Assembly: GCA_029204225.1 (NCBI GenBank)
Contig: CM055112.1
Coordinates: 45,815,563 to 45,877,562 of the forward strand
DNA from: Diphasiastrum complanatum
Lineage: Eukaryota > Streptophyta > Lycopodiopsida > Lycopodiales > Lycopodiaceae
DNA: 62,000 nt
Direction of reading: 5' to 3'
Shown here: one piece after another, positions 42,508 through 52,834 of the stretch
Numbering within the stretch: position 1 is the first letter of the stretch
How the letters are laid out: each line of letters starts with the position of its first letter
Made by a program: the position numbers and the translations under genes
Notes under the pieces: model-generated
Databases searched by the model: none
Seen by the model: the letters and a program-made list of their open reading frames with translations, nothing else
What the model was told of the DNA's origin: nothing

Positions 42508-45500
42508 CTAATGAGGACTGGACGAAACAGGTGAGGCAGAACTATAAACATCACAAAAATCAGAACATGTAAGGTATGCCGCAGGTAGAGCATCAAACCA
42601 TGGAGGAATAGTAGAAACGAGTGTATTTAACAAAGCTGGAAGACGAGATAATGCATCAGCAGCAGTGTTAGCACGACCAGGACGATACAATATGGAGAAA
42701 TTAAAAGACTGTAAAAACTGCAACCAACGAAATTGACGATCACTAAGGTCACGTTGAGAAAACAGATAACGTAAAGACTGGTGATCAGTAATAATGTCAA
42801 ATGGGAATCGATACAGATAATGACGCCACTTCTTAAGAGCATAGATAATAGCAAGAAGCTCTTTCTCATGCACAGAATAACGTTGCTCATAAGAGCGAAG
42901 ACGACGCGACTCATAAGCAATAATACATTGTGACTGGCGAAGTAAAGCACCCAAACCAACATTACTAGCATCAGTCTCAACAAGAAACTTCTGATCAAAC
43001 TGTGGTAAACACATAACGGCAGCATCAACAACAGCACGACGAAGAGTATCAAACGCTGTCTGACAATCAGGAGTCCACAGAAAAGTACTAGACTTCTTCA
43101 AAAGTGCATGAAGAGGAGCTGCGACAGTGGCAAAATGAGGAACTGGACGACGAAGGTGAGTGGCTAACCCAAGAAACATACGAACATGATGAATATCAGT
43201 AGGTATAGGCCAATCCTGGATGGCCTGAACCTTATGAGGGTCCAGACGAATGTGACCATTACAAATAAGAAAACCAAGAAACTCGATCTCAGAAACAGCA
43301 AAAGAACATTTAGACAACTTAGCAAATAACTGGTGGTGTACAAGTAACTGAAAGACCGAGGAAAGATGGGCAACATGCTCAGCAAGAGACTGACTAAAAA
43401 TAAGAATATCATCAAAATAAACCAAGACACAATGACCAAGAAGCGGACGTAAGACGTTATTCATCACATTCTGGAACGTAGGAGGGCCATTAGTAACACC
43501 AAAAGGAAGCACACAAAATTCATATAAACCAAGATGAGTACGGAAAGCAATCTTATGTTTGTCAGAAGGGTGCATCCTGATTTGGTAATATCCAGAACGA
43601 AGGTCTATCTTGGAAAAGATTTTAGAGGTACCGAGCTGGTCAAAGAGGTCATCCATGTGTGGAATAGGGTACTGATTACGAATAGTCAACTTATTTAAAG
43701 CACGGTAATCAATACAAAGGCGTTTGGTACCATCTTTCTTATTAATAAGGAGAACAAGAGCACCAAAAGGGCTGTGACTAGGAACAATGAGACCCTGATC
43801 TAACAAGGCAGTAATATGGAGCTCAAGCTCATCACGCTCAGATCGAGACATACAATAAGGGGGACGGGAGGGAGGAGCAGAACCAGGACGCAAATCAATA
43901 TGATGGTTCACGTCACGTAATGGTGGTAGCGTCGTAGGTTCTGAAAAGACAAAAGCATACTGATGTAATAAGTCAGAAATCACCTGAGGAACAGCTGTTG
44001 GTGTAGAAACTGGAGGAACTGGTACTACCCGCTGAACACATAATAAGGCAGCACAATGAGCCTTCGGCAGGCTGCGAATAAACTGCTTCCCAGTAATCAA
44101 CTGGAAGTCTCCCTGAGAATCAATGCCCACAAGTGAGTGTGTAACTGCATCATGTACAAATGTCAATGTCTGCTGTGTCAAGTCCAGTGTAACAGCTCCA
44201 AGAGATGCAAACCAATCAGCACCAAGGATAAGATCATAACGCTCCATAGGGATAACATAAAGATCTGCCTGTCCAGAGAAATCTCCAATGCGGTATGGTA
44301 AACGCTGAAACATCTGAGAACTAGGAAAAGAATGAGAACTAGCAACCTCAACTGTGAGAGGCTGGGAAGCAGGAACAGGTGAAGCACGGATCCGACTAGT
44401 GATATAACTGCTAATAAAAGAATGAGTGCTACCAGTATCAACTAAAGCAATATACTCTCGACCTGTAATACGCACACGTAACCGAATGGAGCGAGGACCA
44501 GGACGCCCTGTCCAAGTAGCATAGGCAAGCTGAGCATGGCAAGTAGCAGGAAGTAAATCAGGGAAAGGCTCAGAGGATAAGTCAGGCTCATCAGAAATAT
44601 GAATGTAGATATCGGAATCATCTGGAGTAGTGCCCTCATGGTAAAAAACAGTAGTAGTAGTAGGGAGAGGCTGGCGGCAATCACGGGCAAGATGGTCAGG
44701 ACTCTTACAACGAAAGCAAAGTCGCTTCTGCTGAAGATCAGCGAACTCTGCAGACGTGTAACGTCGGACAAAAGCAGGTCGAGGAGTCGGAGGACGAGGA
44801 GGCGAAGGGGCAATGGAGAGAGCTGGAACAGAAGGGGCCGGTGTAGGGGTGAACGTAGCGGGAAAAGATGAAGCAGAAGGACGGGGTCGGGAGAAGCGGG
44901 AAGGAAGGGTGTCAGAGTACTTATGCTGTAAAGTACTGGCAAGAGACATCGCCTCAACAAGTGTGGTAGGACGGAAGGAAGAAACATCATAACGTAAAGC
45001 ACCACGAAACCCAGCAATGTAACGAGAAATAAGCTCAGTGGGTTGTAGATCTGTGAAAAGATAAGAAAGCTCCATAAACTGATCTGTATAAGAAGCAAGA
45101 TCACTGGTCTGAGTGAGACTACGGAATGTATCACGTTGGCGGTCAAGCCACTGAGGATCAATCATAGCATGGCGGAGGTCACGGCGAAAAGTATGCCATA
45201 CATGGAGACCTTCCCGATCAGGATCAACTCTATAAACTCGCCACCACGTGGCGGCACGTCCATCTAAATGTAAAGTTGCCAACTGGATCTTCTGAGGATC
45301 AGTCTTGGGGTAAATCTGAAAATATGTGTCAAGCTTAGCAAACCGATTCTCTAATAAGTTCCCGTCGGAGGAACCGGAATAGGTAGCAAGCTGTACCCTA
45401 TCACGAAAGTCTCGAGCAAAGTGTGGCTCAGGAAGGGGGGGACGAGGAAAGAAACCAGGAGGTGGGTTAGATGGAATGAACGGTCCACCACCAGGCTGAC

Positions 45501-45783
45501 TAGCAGAAGAAGATGGAAATCCAAATGGAGGGGGAGTCCCAAATGTAGGAAAAACAGGAGCTTTACCAGGACCATGAGGCTGTAAAGAATCAATTTGTGA
45601 CTGCATAGTAGCAAAGCCGGTCATAACTGAATTGAAGCGAAGAACGAGGCCAGAAAGGGTCTCATCCATGCGACGAAACTGATCGGATAAGGTTTCCTGA
45701 GTAGTCTCACTCGGGGTAGGTGAATGTGCCATAATGATAGTGGAAGGAAAAGACGAAAACTTGAGGGAGCGGACTCTTGTCAT
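42508..45783 (-). CDS. Gag-protease-RT-RNase H of chromovirus L
   Basis: The first ATG is at 45783, with a second likely start at 45732 (MAHSPTPSE). By residue: Pro-rich N-terminus to about 120; retrotransposon-gag core about 130-290 (LDGRAATWWRVY); zinc knuckle 357-370 (CFRCKSPDHLARDC); protease with VDTGSTHSFI near 449-458; RT about 640-820 with CIDYRALNKLT, FSKIDLRSGYYQI and the catalytic VYFDDIL (YFDD near 790); RNase H with ETDASNVGLGALL and ITDHQSLRYL. It ends at TAG 42508 in the linker before integrase. It would make particles and reverse-transcribe the element RNA. Confidence 0.93.
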   Translation of the reverse strand: MTRVRSLKFSSFPSTIIMAHSPTPSETTQETLSDQFRRMDETLSGLVLRFNSVMTGFATMQSQIDSLQPHGPGKAPVFPTFGTPPPFGFPSSSASQPGGGPFIPSNPPPGFFPRPPLPEPHFARDFRDRVQLATYSGSSDGNLLENRFAKLDTYFQIYPKTDPQKIQLATLHLDGRAATWWRVYRVDPDREGLHVWHTFRRDLRHAMIDPQWLDRQRDTFRSLTQTSDLASYTDQFMELSYLFTDLQPTELISRYIAGFRGALRYDVSSFRPTTLVEAMSLASTLQHKYSDTLPSRFSRPRPSASSFPATFTPTPAPSVPALSIAPSPPRPPTPRPAFVRRYTSAEFADLQQKRLCFRCKSPDHLARDCRQPLPTTTTVFYHEGTTPDDSDIYIHISDEPDLSSEPFPDLLPATCHAQLAYATWTGRPGPRSIRLRVRITGREYIALVDTGSTHSFISSYITSRIRASPVPASQPLTVEVASSHSFPSSQMFQRLPYRIGDFSGQADLYVIPMERYDLILGADWFASLGAVTLDLTQQTLTFVHDAVTHSLVGIDSQGDFQLITGKQFIRSLPKAHCAALLCVQRVVPVPPVSTPTAVPQVISDLLHQYAFVFSEPTTLPPLRDVNHHIDLRPGSAPPSRPPYCMSRSERDELELHITALLDQGLIVPSHSPFGALVLLINKKDGTKRLCIDYRALNKLTIRNQYPIPHMDDLFDQLGTSKIFSKIDLRSGYYQIRMHPSDKHKIAFRTHLGLYEFCVLPFGVTNGPPTFQNVMNNVLRPLLGHCVLVYFDDILIFSQSLAEHVAHLSSVFQLLVHHQLFAKLSKCSFAVSEIEFLGFLICNGHIRLDPHKVQAIQDWPIPTDIHHVRMFLGLATHLRRPVPHFATVAAPLHALLKKSSTFLWTPDCQTAFDTLRRAVVDAAVMCLPQFDQKFLVETDASNVGLGALLRQSQCIIAYESRRLRSYEQRYSVHEKELLAIIYALKKWRHYLYRFPFDIITDHQSLRYLFSQRDLSDRQFRWLQFLQSFNFSILYRPGRANTAADALSRLPALLNTLVSTIPPWFDALPAAYLTCSDFCDVYSSASPVSSSPH

Positions 45784-46403
45784 CACCCCAAATTAGCCTA
45801 TTACAACCAATATTATCACAACTGAAAAAAAACAGACAGCAATGAACAATGGAGAAGCTGTAAGAATGCGCTGGACAGCCAGGGATACAATGTGAATTTG
45901 AAAGAGTAAACGGAGTCAGAATTCCTGAAAATGTGGTGGAAAATGAGCGCGCGACAGCCTTTTGATAAGCTGTAAAAGATGGCTGGAATTGGAGAAAAAA
46001 AAAAAAAAAAGGCAAAAGTGACAAGTTGGGAGTGCTGAGGCAGCGATTTACAGGTTGAAGAATTTTAGCTGTTTGGAATAGCAAATGATGTCGGAATTGG
46101 GTAGTTTTTGGATGAGGATGGGCGCTGGACAGTCAGGGAACTAACTGTGGAAGATGGCTGCAAACTGGAAAAATATCAGACGAAAGTGATAGGTCGGAAG
46201 GCAGGGACAGCGATGGAAAGGAAGAGGAGGAGCGCTGGGCAGCAAAGAAAAGAGGGGACAAAACAGGGGGAACGCTGGGCAGGAAGGAGTGGAAGGAGCA
46301 ACGATGGAACAGGGCTGTCAAAACGATAATGGAGCTGTAGGAACAGCGATGGAGGAGCAAGGCAAGGCAGCAAAGAAAAAATTCCAGATTGTGCTCAGAA
46401 AAG

Positions 46404-46416
46404 TGCTCTGATACCA
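46404..46416 (-). other. Primer-binding site (tRNA-iMet) of chromovirus L
   Basis: TGGTATCAGAGCA on the minus strand follows the LTR end AACT with no spacer, so the LTR terminus is fixed independently of the target duplication. Confidence 0.92.
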
Positions 46417-46834
46417 AGTTACGAATAGAGCCACAGTTGATCTAGAATTAAGCTATGAAAGCATCACATAAGCAAGACTTAACCCTAGAAAGCAGGAAAG
46501 AGAGAGATTAAGGAGGCTAAAGAGAGAGATCAATATCATCAGCTGAATGACAAATGACACAGTTTCCCTACTTATAGCCAAGAGGAAGCCCTAAAAGGAA
46601 GCTTCCAGTGGCTAGGGCCCAACTGGGAGGGATAATAGTGCGCCCTCCAAGAAGGCCCCCACTCTCCAGTAATATGTCCAAATGGCCTAATAATGACTAA
46701 TAACGCCAAAGGCCAACCATATAGTCTGAATGTCACTAATGAATAAAAAAGGGCCCAAGGCCTGCTTATGCATAAAGTAAAGTAACTGTAAATGTAAATG
46801 GACGCGGCGAATGTAATGAGCCGAGTCCATAACT
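46417..46834 (-). repeat. 5' LTR of chromovirus L
   Basis: Nearly identical to 40628-41045. TATAAGT at 46570-46576 (minus) is a likely TATA box for the element's transcript. Confidence 0.93.
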
Positions 46835-47145
46835 CCGACCTCCATCCCAGACGGCGTCCCATACCACCGCCTAGGCTCTCAGCAATCTCCTGTCTCAAGC
46901 TAGCAATACATCCTGGCCGTGCACACGCTCTCCATCCACCTCCTCCTAGGTAGACAGAAGGGATGGCAAATGAGTCCTCCTCCCCTTGTATACCTCCAAG
47001 GAGAGAGACTCCAAGCCCTGTGCACTCCTGGATCATGACACGTGGCAACCATGCAGGTTCACGAGTCACCGGTCAAGTCTACAGGCCCAGTCATCGTCTA
47101 GTCTCAAGTCTGGGTTTGGGACCCAAGGGGGTTGGGTCCCTAACA
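46835..47145 (-). repeat. 3' LTR of chromovirus K, second part
   Basis: Resumes at CCGACCTCC and ends TCCCTAACA, matching 51393-51704. On the minus strand it begins TGTTAGGGACC after the purine tract AAGGAAGAGGGAA (47146-47158). Confidence 0.9.
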
Positions 47146-47171
47146 TTCCCTCTTCCTTAAAAAATCGTTAT

Positions 47172-47771
47172 CTATGGAAGGAATTCAGGGAATCTCAGTT
47201 TAAGGTCAAGTTCTTTCTCCCAAGTGTCATCATCCTCGGAACTTCCTTTCCAACGAACCAAGTACTCAGTTACCTGCCGGTTTCTGAGTCCACGTTGACG
47301 TACATCAACAATGGCCTGTGGTTCAGTAGGTACAAAGGATGATAGGTCCTCCAGCCGAACTAAGTCCTCCTGAGGTATCAAGTCATCCTTTCTACCAAGT
47401 CGTTCCTTTAAACGACTAATGTGAAAAACTGGATGTACCTTAACACCTTGAGGAAGTTCCAACTGGTACGCATTCCGATGGAGTTTCTTTACTATACATA
47501 ATGGCCCTACGAGGTGATAACTTAGGACATTTTCCAGTCCTTAGTACCTTAGAATCCTTTGGAAATCTAAGATATACCCAAGCCCCCTCTCGTAGACTAG
47601 GGGTTGTCGCTTTTGATTGGCGTAAAACTGGGCTCTATCCTGAGCCGTTTTTACGTTTTCGTGAGCAACAAGCAACCTTTCTTGCATATCATGCAGGAAA
47701 TCTACCACTGCTTTAACCTTGAGGCCTTTGAGGCCCACTGAAATGGGAGCCCTAGGCTGGAAACCATACAT
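47172..47771 (-). pseudogene. Integrase C-terminus and chromodomain of chromovirus K
   Basis: From about 47830 down the frame reads FAYNSAKHSATGFSPF and YGFQPRAPIS, then HENVKTAQDRAQFY, all from the integrase C-terminal half. After a frame change come HPVFHISRLKERLG and the chromodomain VTEYLVRWKGSSEDDDTWE. The integrase catalytic core is absent. Confidence 0.85.
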
Positions 47772-49585
47772 CAGAGAAAATGGACTAAAACCCGTCGCTG
47801 AGTGCTTTGCGCTATTATACGCAAACTGGCATCCGTTTCAAGTACATACGGCTTGTTAGGATCCACTATGTGTAGAATAGGTGCTGTAGTTACACAATAT
47901 TTGAGGTTCTCAAAACTCTGATTCAACTCTTCAATCCAAGTAACTGGAGGACTGAACTTACTGTGCCGGTTAACTTTTTTAGCCCCTCTGAGGACATTCA
48001 TCAAGGCCAATGCAATCAATGCATAGTTCAAGATGAATCTATGAAAAAACCCCGTAAAGCCCAAAAAGGACTTAACCTCCCGGATGGTTTTAGGGATAGG
48101 CCATTCACGTACTTGTCGGACTTTATTTGGGTCAATTTCCAACCCATGGTCCGAAATAATGTGACCAAGGTATAACAACCTCTTCTGAAAGAACACACAT
48201 TTGGACTCCTTGGCAAAAAGCTTCTCCTGTCTAAGTAACTTTAAGACAGTCCTGAGATGCTCCTCATGCTCCTCCAAGGTCTTACTATAGATGAGAATAT
48301 CATCTAAGTAGACTATTACGAACTTTCCCAGATATGGACGAAGAAGATCGTTCATCATCTGCTGGAAAGTCGCTGGAGCATTTGTCAAGCCAAAAGGTAA
48401 AACCAAAAACTCATAATGGCCGTACCTAGTTCTAAACCCGGTTTTTCCAATATCCTCAGTCTTTATGCGAATCTGATGATACCCTGATCTCAAATCGATT
48501 TTGGTGAAGTACTTTGCACCATGCAATCGATCAACCAGTTCATCCATTCGCGGCAAAGGATAACGGTTTTTAATCGTTAACTTATTCAACTTTTTAAAGT
48601 CCACACAAAGACGAGTACCTCCGTCTTTTTTATCAACAAGGAGCACAGGTGCCCCCCAGGGAGATTTACTAGGCCTAACATGGCCCATATTAAGGTAATT
48701 TTGCAGCTGCCAATAAATCTCATCCTCCTCAGTAGTACTCATCCTATATGGATACAGTGATATAGGAGAACTACTAGGAATCAGTTTAATACCATAGTCA
48801 ACACCCCTAGAGGGGGGAAGACCCTTAGGAAGCTGTTCAGGAAATACATCGTTAAATTTTCGTCTAAGTTTCCTAAAAATTTCACCTTCCGGTGAATTTT
48901 CTTGTTTTAGGTTATTAGACATTAATTCCATTTGGAGATTGTAAAATTGCAAACTACGTTCTTCATGGTAAGTAAAATCTTTTAACCAACATAAATAAGA
49001 ACTGCAATCCACAATATCCATACATTTAACAGTTTCCAAAGCAGAAAGCATATACGGAGTAGAAATATCAACATTTCCATTCAATTCTATGAGTGAGCCG
49101 TTATGTAAGAACGACAAACTGTGTGTTACATAGTTTTTCTTCATAGACTCGTTCCTCTCATAGAACCACTCTTTACCAAGTATAACATCTACCCTATCTA
49201 GATTCATTATATGAAAGTCTAATTTATCCTTATAGGCTTGAATCTCTATTGGTAGACGTGGGACTATCCGGTCCCAAACTTGGCTTTCTGCTCCAGTTGC
49301 CAGCTTCACTGTGTATCGGTGGTCACTTTGCCTTGTTTCCACCTTTAGCTTCTGCAACAAATTAGCGTTAATAAAATTATGTGTGGAACCATCGTCAAAT
49401 AAAACAGTTATGGCTTGACCACCCACAATCCCCTTCATCCGAATGAGGTCATGAGGGCCAAAAACAGCCGTATTAAAACAACAATGCTCACACACAGAAT
49501 TACCAGCAAAGGAAAGATCAACACTAGATATGCTAGAGTTACCTGGCATCTTAAAAGATGCCCCTTTAGCTTTCCTTCGCGACAT
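47771..49585 (-). pseudogene. Protease-RT of chromovirus K, truncated in RNase H
   Basis: By residue: protease site VLFDDGSTHNFI near 61-72, with Asp in place of the usual Ser or Thr after the catalytic Asp; RT about 280-480 with LCVDFKKLNKLT, FTKIDLRSGYHQI and IVYLDDILIYS (YLDD near 426); RNase H start at VLETDAS. The frame then runs out of phase into integrase sequence (FAYNSAKH), marking a deletion junction near 47830 that removed RNase H and the integrase core. Confidence 0.88.
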
Positions 49586-50464
49586 GACCTGGTTCCATGC
49601 AATTAAAGCACAGATTGTCGCTCCTGGCTTTCATGAAGGTTTCCTGGTCCAAGGTAGATCTTTTCTTCGATTTCCCTGAACCTAAAGCCCCTTCCTTTGC
49701 CTTATCTTTCGATTTCTTTGGAAAGAAAGGCCTCTTACCCTTTACGTCTGGTAAGACACCAGTCTCAGGCTTGGCCATCGTACGAGTATCATCGTAGATT
49801 CTGGCGAAGCGAACAGCATCCTCGAGGGTTGGTTCCTCCTGACCTCTAGCGGGTGGTCTCTTGGCAACCTCAATATGAAATGCAACTTTACTAGCAAAGG
49901 ATCTATTCTAGTTGCAAAACGAGAATAGACCTCTTGAAATTCTTGCAAATACTGATCCAGGGGCCGGTTCCCCATATGGATCATTGCATACTAACGGTAA
50001 AATTCAAAATCATCAAGAATAGGAAGGAAGGCTGCCTTAAAGGCCTTACAAAAATCCTCCCAATTCCTAGGAACTGCAGGCTTACCCCTTATATCTTTCC
50101 ACCAGGTAAATGCTTTACCTCGCAGGTACATGACGGCGAGATTGATCTTGTTGTCCTCGGATGAATCGTGCATGGAAAAGTGCGAATTCCATCGATCCAG
50201 CCATTGCAAGACCGCCTCCGGGGTTCTATCCCTCTTTTCCCCAGCAAAAACCTCAGGAGTGAACAAGGGTTGATGCACCAATTGCCTTAGCTGCATCAAT
50301 TCCTTAAGGTCCCGCTGATCCCGACTGTGCTTTGCTTGCATATCTACAATCTGTTGTTGTAGACTGTTAATAGCCAGCATCAAGGCATCGGGGTCTAAAA
50401 CAGAGGCAGATACTGTAGCCTCATGAGCAGGGGACATAGGCTGTGTAGTAGGAGTAGGCTCCAT
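49566..50464 (-). pseudogene. Gag of chromovirus K, frameshifted
   Basis: ATG 50464 (MEPTPTTQPMSP) opens a frame with a short coiled segment, then WLDRWNSHFSMHD, LRGKAFTWWKDI and the gag core, to a stop at 49991. The core continues as QYLQEFQEVYSRFATRI (49984-49742). A zinc knuckle CFNCMEPGHVAKE lies near 49580-49620 in another frame. At least two frameshifts separate gag from protease. Confidence 0.82.
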
Positions 50465-51229
50465 TTTTACAGAGAGAAGAGAGGTGAATTAAGAAGAGAA
50501 GATAGAAGAGAATCAAAAGCTACTCAAGGAAGGTAGATACAAGGCTACTCTTGCTGTCTCTTCACAAACCAAATGGTATTGTCCATGGCTGCCAAGAGGA
50601 ATAAGAGAAGGCAAAGAGAAGGATGCACCACCACCTCCACCTCTTTTCACATAAAACAGAGGCATAGAAGAGGCATACCTCCCTCTTCATGCCATCCTAC
50701 CAACTGCCAAGTGGCTTTGCCTTGCCACTTAGCTTCCACCTCAGCATACTGGGCACTTCTAGCACCTGCCAGGTGGCCTACAGTTCCCTTTCTCCCTTCT
50801 TACTTTAGTTTTTCCTTCAACCTGTCCATCGTTGGCAGACAGCAATAGGGAGAAGAAAAACGATGTAAGCTTTCAGGGAGGGCCCCGATTTCTACAGTTG
50901 GAGATCAGAGATTCATCGGAATAGGAGGGCGCTACCTGCTGCCACTTCTATTATTCGCTGAGGAGGGCCCATTGCGACCCAAAAAACTACAGTTCTGGAG
51001 CAAAAAAGGAACCGCCACCTGTCCCACCTTGGACAGTGCCACATGGCAGGTCCTCCTTAGGGCCCCTACCACTTTTTTTTTGAGACTTTTTTTACTTGAA
51101 ATTTAAACAAAAAACAGCGGAAAGAAGAATAGAAAAACACGCATAAAAATTGCGTTTACAATCCGATTTGGAATCTGTCAGAAGCGTCGTAAGTTACAAG
51201 AAATCTACTACGGATCAACACACCTGCTT

Positions 51230-51704
51230 TCAGTATGCACTAGCTCTGATACCATATGGTACAATCTTACTTACTGCAAACCTCCAAGTGCCGGTTAACC
51301 ACAAGAGACCGAACGATTCACGTTCCACCCCGCCATAGGACCTAATCCGGGTCCACCCACCGTGCCCTGGCCTATGACCGTATCAAGCTGGATCCGACCT
51401 CCATCCCAGACGGCGTCCCATACCACCGCCTAGGCTCCCAGCCATCTCCTGCCTCACGCTAGCAATACATCTTGGCCGTGCACACGCTCTCCATCCACCT
51501 CCTCCTAGGTAGATAGACCGGATGGCAAATGAGTCCTCCTCCCCTTGTATACCTCCAAGGAGAGAGACTCCAAGCCATGTGCACTTCTGGATCATAACAC
51601 GTGGCAACCATACAGGTTCACGAGTCACCGTTCAAGTCTACAGGCCCAGTCATCGTCCAGTCTCAAGTCTGGGTTTGGGACCCAAGGGGGTTGGGTCCCT
51701 AACA
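51230..51704 (-). repeat. 5' LTR and primer site of chromovirus K
   Basis: The LTR is 51256-51704 (449 bp). On the minus strand it starts TGTTAGGGACC and ends GATTGTACCA. TGGTATCAGAGC follows two bases on (51242-51253). The leader to 50465 is non-coding. Confidence 0.9.
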
Positions 51705-51919
51705 TCAAGGGTAAATTGCGGCACATGGCCACTTCGGCAGAGTTCACCGCCATGGACCTGTCCACGACCCCAGAGGGTTTGGCCTTCCACGAGATCCTCT
51801 TCATGGAGCCTTTCTGGGTGGATATGCAGCAGCTGATGGACGTCATGCGCCCCACCTACTCTGTTCTGAGGCTCGTTGATCGCGAAGTCTCTCCAGCGTT
51901 CTGAGCTGGACCCTGCCAG
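51705..51919 (+). pseudogene. hAT transposase, exon 3, right part
   Basis: Resumes with the duplicated TCAAG and reads GKLRHMATSAEFTAMDLS, FMEPFWVDMQQLMDVMRPTY and LRLVDREVSPA, then a TGA in that frame before the GT donor at 51920. FW-W/M phrases like this follow the first transposase half in DUF659 hAT proteins. Confidence 0.75.
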
Positions 51920-52030
51920 GTATAACTTTTTTCCGTCTCACCATCCTTACTTCCATTTCGCACTTTGTTTCGTCTTGCTACCGCAACACGATGGTATGTA
52001 ACTGTTGCCTCCACGTGGTTTGGTCCACAG

Positions 52031-52240
52031 GTTGGAGCCTATCAGGCGCTTGTGGCAGCGGCGATGGGATAAGTTTCATCGGCCCATTCACAGTGTGGCC
52101 CACATACTGCATCCGTTGTTTCAAAGCGAGAGGCAGTACGACGATGCAGAGCTGCATGCGGACTGGTTTGCATACATCCGCCTCCTCAGCAGCGACACTA
52201 GGTTCCGCAGCAGGCTCGAGGTGCAGAGGCTCGGTTACAA
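52031..52240 (+). pseudogene. hAT transposase, exon 4
   Basis: After TCCACAG the conserved frame reads RRWDKFHRPIHSVAHILHPLFQ and ends GYK across the next junction. The region is typical of the hAT domain between the second Asp and the Glu. Confidence 0.75.
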
Positions 52241-52329
52241 GTAAACTCTTGATCTATCGTACGTTGTCGTTCGTTCAATTTCCCTGCGCGGGCTCAAGTG
52301 TACTCAAGCATATCGTTGCTCAACTGCAG

Positions 52330-52462
52330 GCACTCTCTGGGGCTGTTCGGCGAGGACCTTGCACGTGTCCGAGAGAACAGGCTCTTGCCTGTATCATGGT
52401 GGGAGAGCTACGACGCCGGACAGCCAGACCTGAGGACGCTCACGCTCCGAGTCCTTTCACAG
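52330..52462 (+). pseudogene. hAT transposase, exon 5
   Basis: Joins in frame (GYK/HSLGLFGEDLARV). Contains PVSWWESYDAGQPDLRTLTL and ends RVLSQ at the donor. The WWESYG...L..LA..VLSQ pattern is the start of the hAT C-terminal dimerisation region. Confidence 0.8.
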
Positions 52463-52550
52463 GTATGTTGTCTGATCTCATTCATCCAACCAGTTTTCGC
52501 ATTTTCTCTACAAGGTCGGTACTCACTCGAGTTGTTGCCAATTAATGCAG

Positions 52551-52728
52551 GACTGTTCTGCTTGCGTGTGCGAGCGGAACTGGTCAACGTTCAGCCTTGT
52601 TCACACGAACAGGCGGAACCGTCTGACGATGGAGCAATGACCTGGTATACTGCAACACCAACACCAGAGTGGTTCGACGCATCACGGAGAGCATGAGGGC
52701 AGGAGGCGCACACGCCCTACTGCTGCAG
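52551..52728 (+). pseudogene. hAT transposase, exon 6
   Basis: Joins in frame as LSQ/DCSACVCERNWSTFSLVH, with the catalytic Glu in CERNWS, then NRRNRLTME. About two bases appear lost near 52637. After that the expected frame reads SNDLVYCNTNTRVVRRITE. The donor is at 52729. Confidence 0.8.
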
Positions 52729-52834
52729 GTATATTTCGTTGCTCTGTCATTTTGCTTTCGTATTGGTTTGAGACATTCAGTTTAATGCCCTCACGGTTGC
52801 TTCGGCTATTCTCACGAATGATTGACTTGTGCAG

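Larger units (their letters stand above)
40628..46834 (-). mobile_element. Chromovirus L, young, with AG...CT LTR ends
   Basis: Two 418-bp LTRs (40628-41045 and 46417-46834) differ at about five positions by eye, so insertion was recent. The duplication CCGAC flanks it (40623-40627, 46835-46839). Both LTRs begin AGTTAC and end ATAACT on the plus strand, so neither strand gives TG...CA. The iMet primer site abuts the 5' LTR without a gap. One long gag-pol frame of about 1560 codons is broken only by a TAG at 42508. Confidence 0.95.
40512..51704 (-). mobile_element. Chromovirus K (Ty3/gypsy), deleted, inserted in hAT exon 3
   Basis: The target duplication TCAAG (40507-40511 and 51705-51709) flanks LTRs with TG/CA ends: the 3' LTR starts at 40512 and finishes at 47145 (split by element L), and the 5' LTR is 51256-51704. 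An iMet primer site lies below the 5' LTR and a purine tract by the 3' LTR. It codes for gag, zinc knuckle, protease, RT and a chromodomain, but most of RNase H and the integrase core are deleted, and there are frameshifts in gag. Confidence 0.92.

Noticed and set aside
44442-45161. Long minus-strand frame rich in Leu and Ser, resembling a membrane protein
   Set aside because: It overlaps the gag-pol frame of chromovirus L in another phase; hydrophobicity comes from the shifted reading of that gene.
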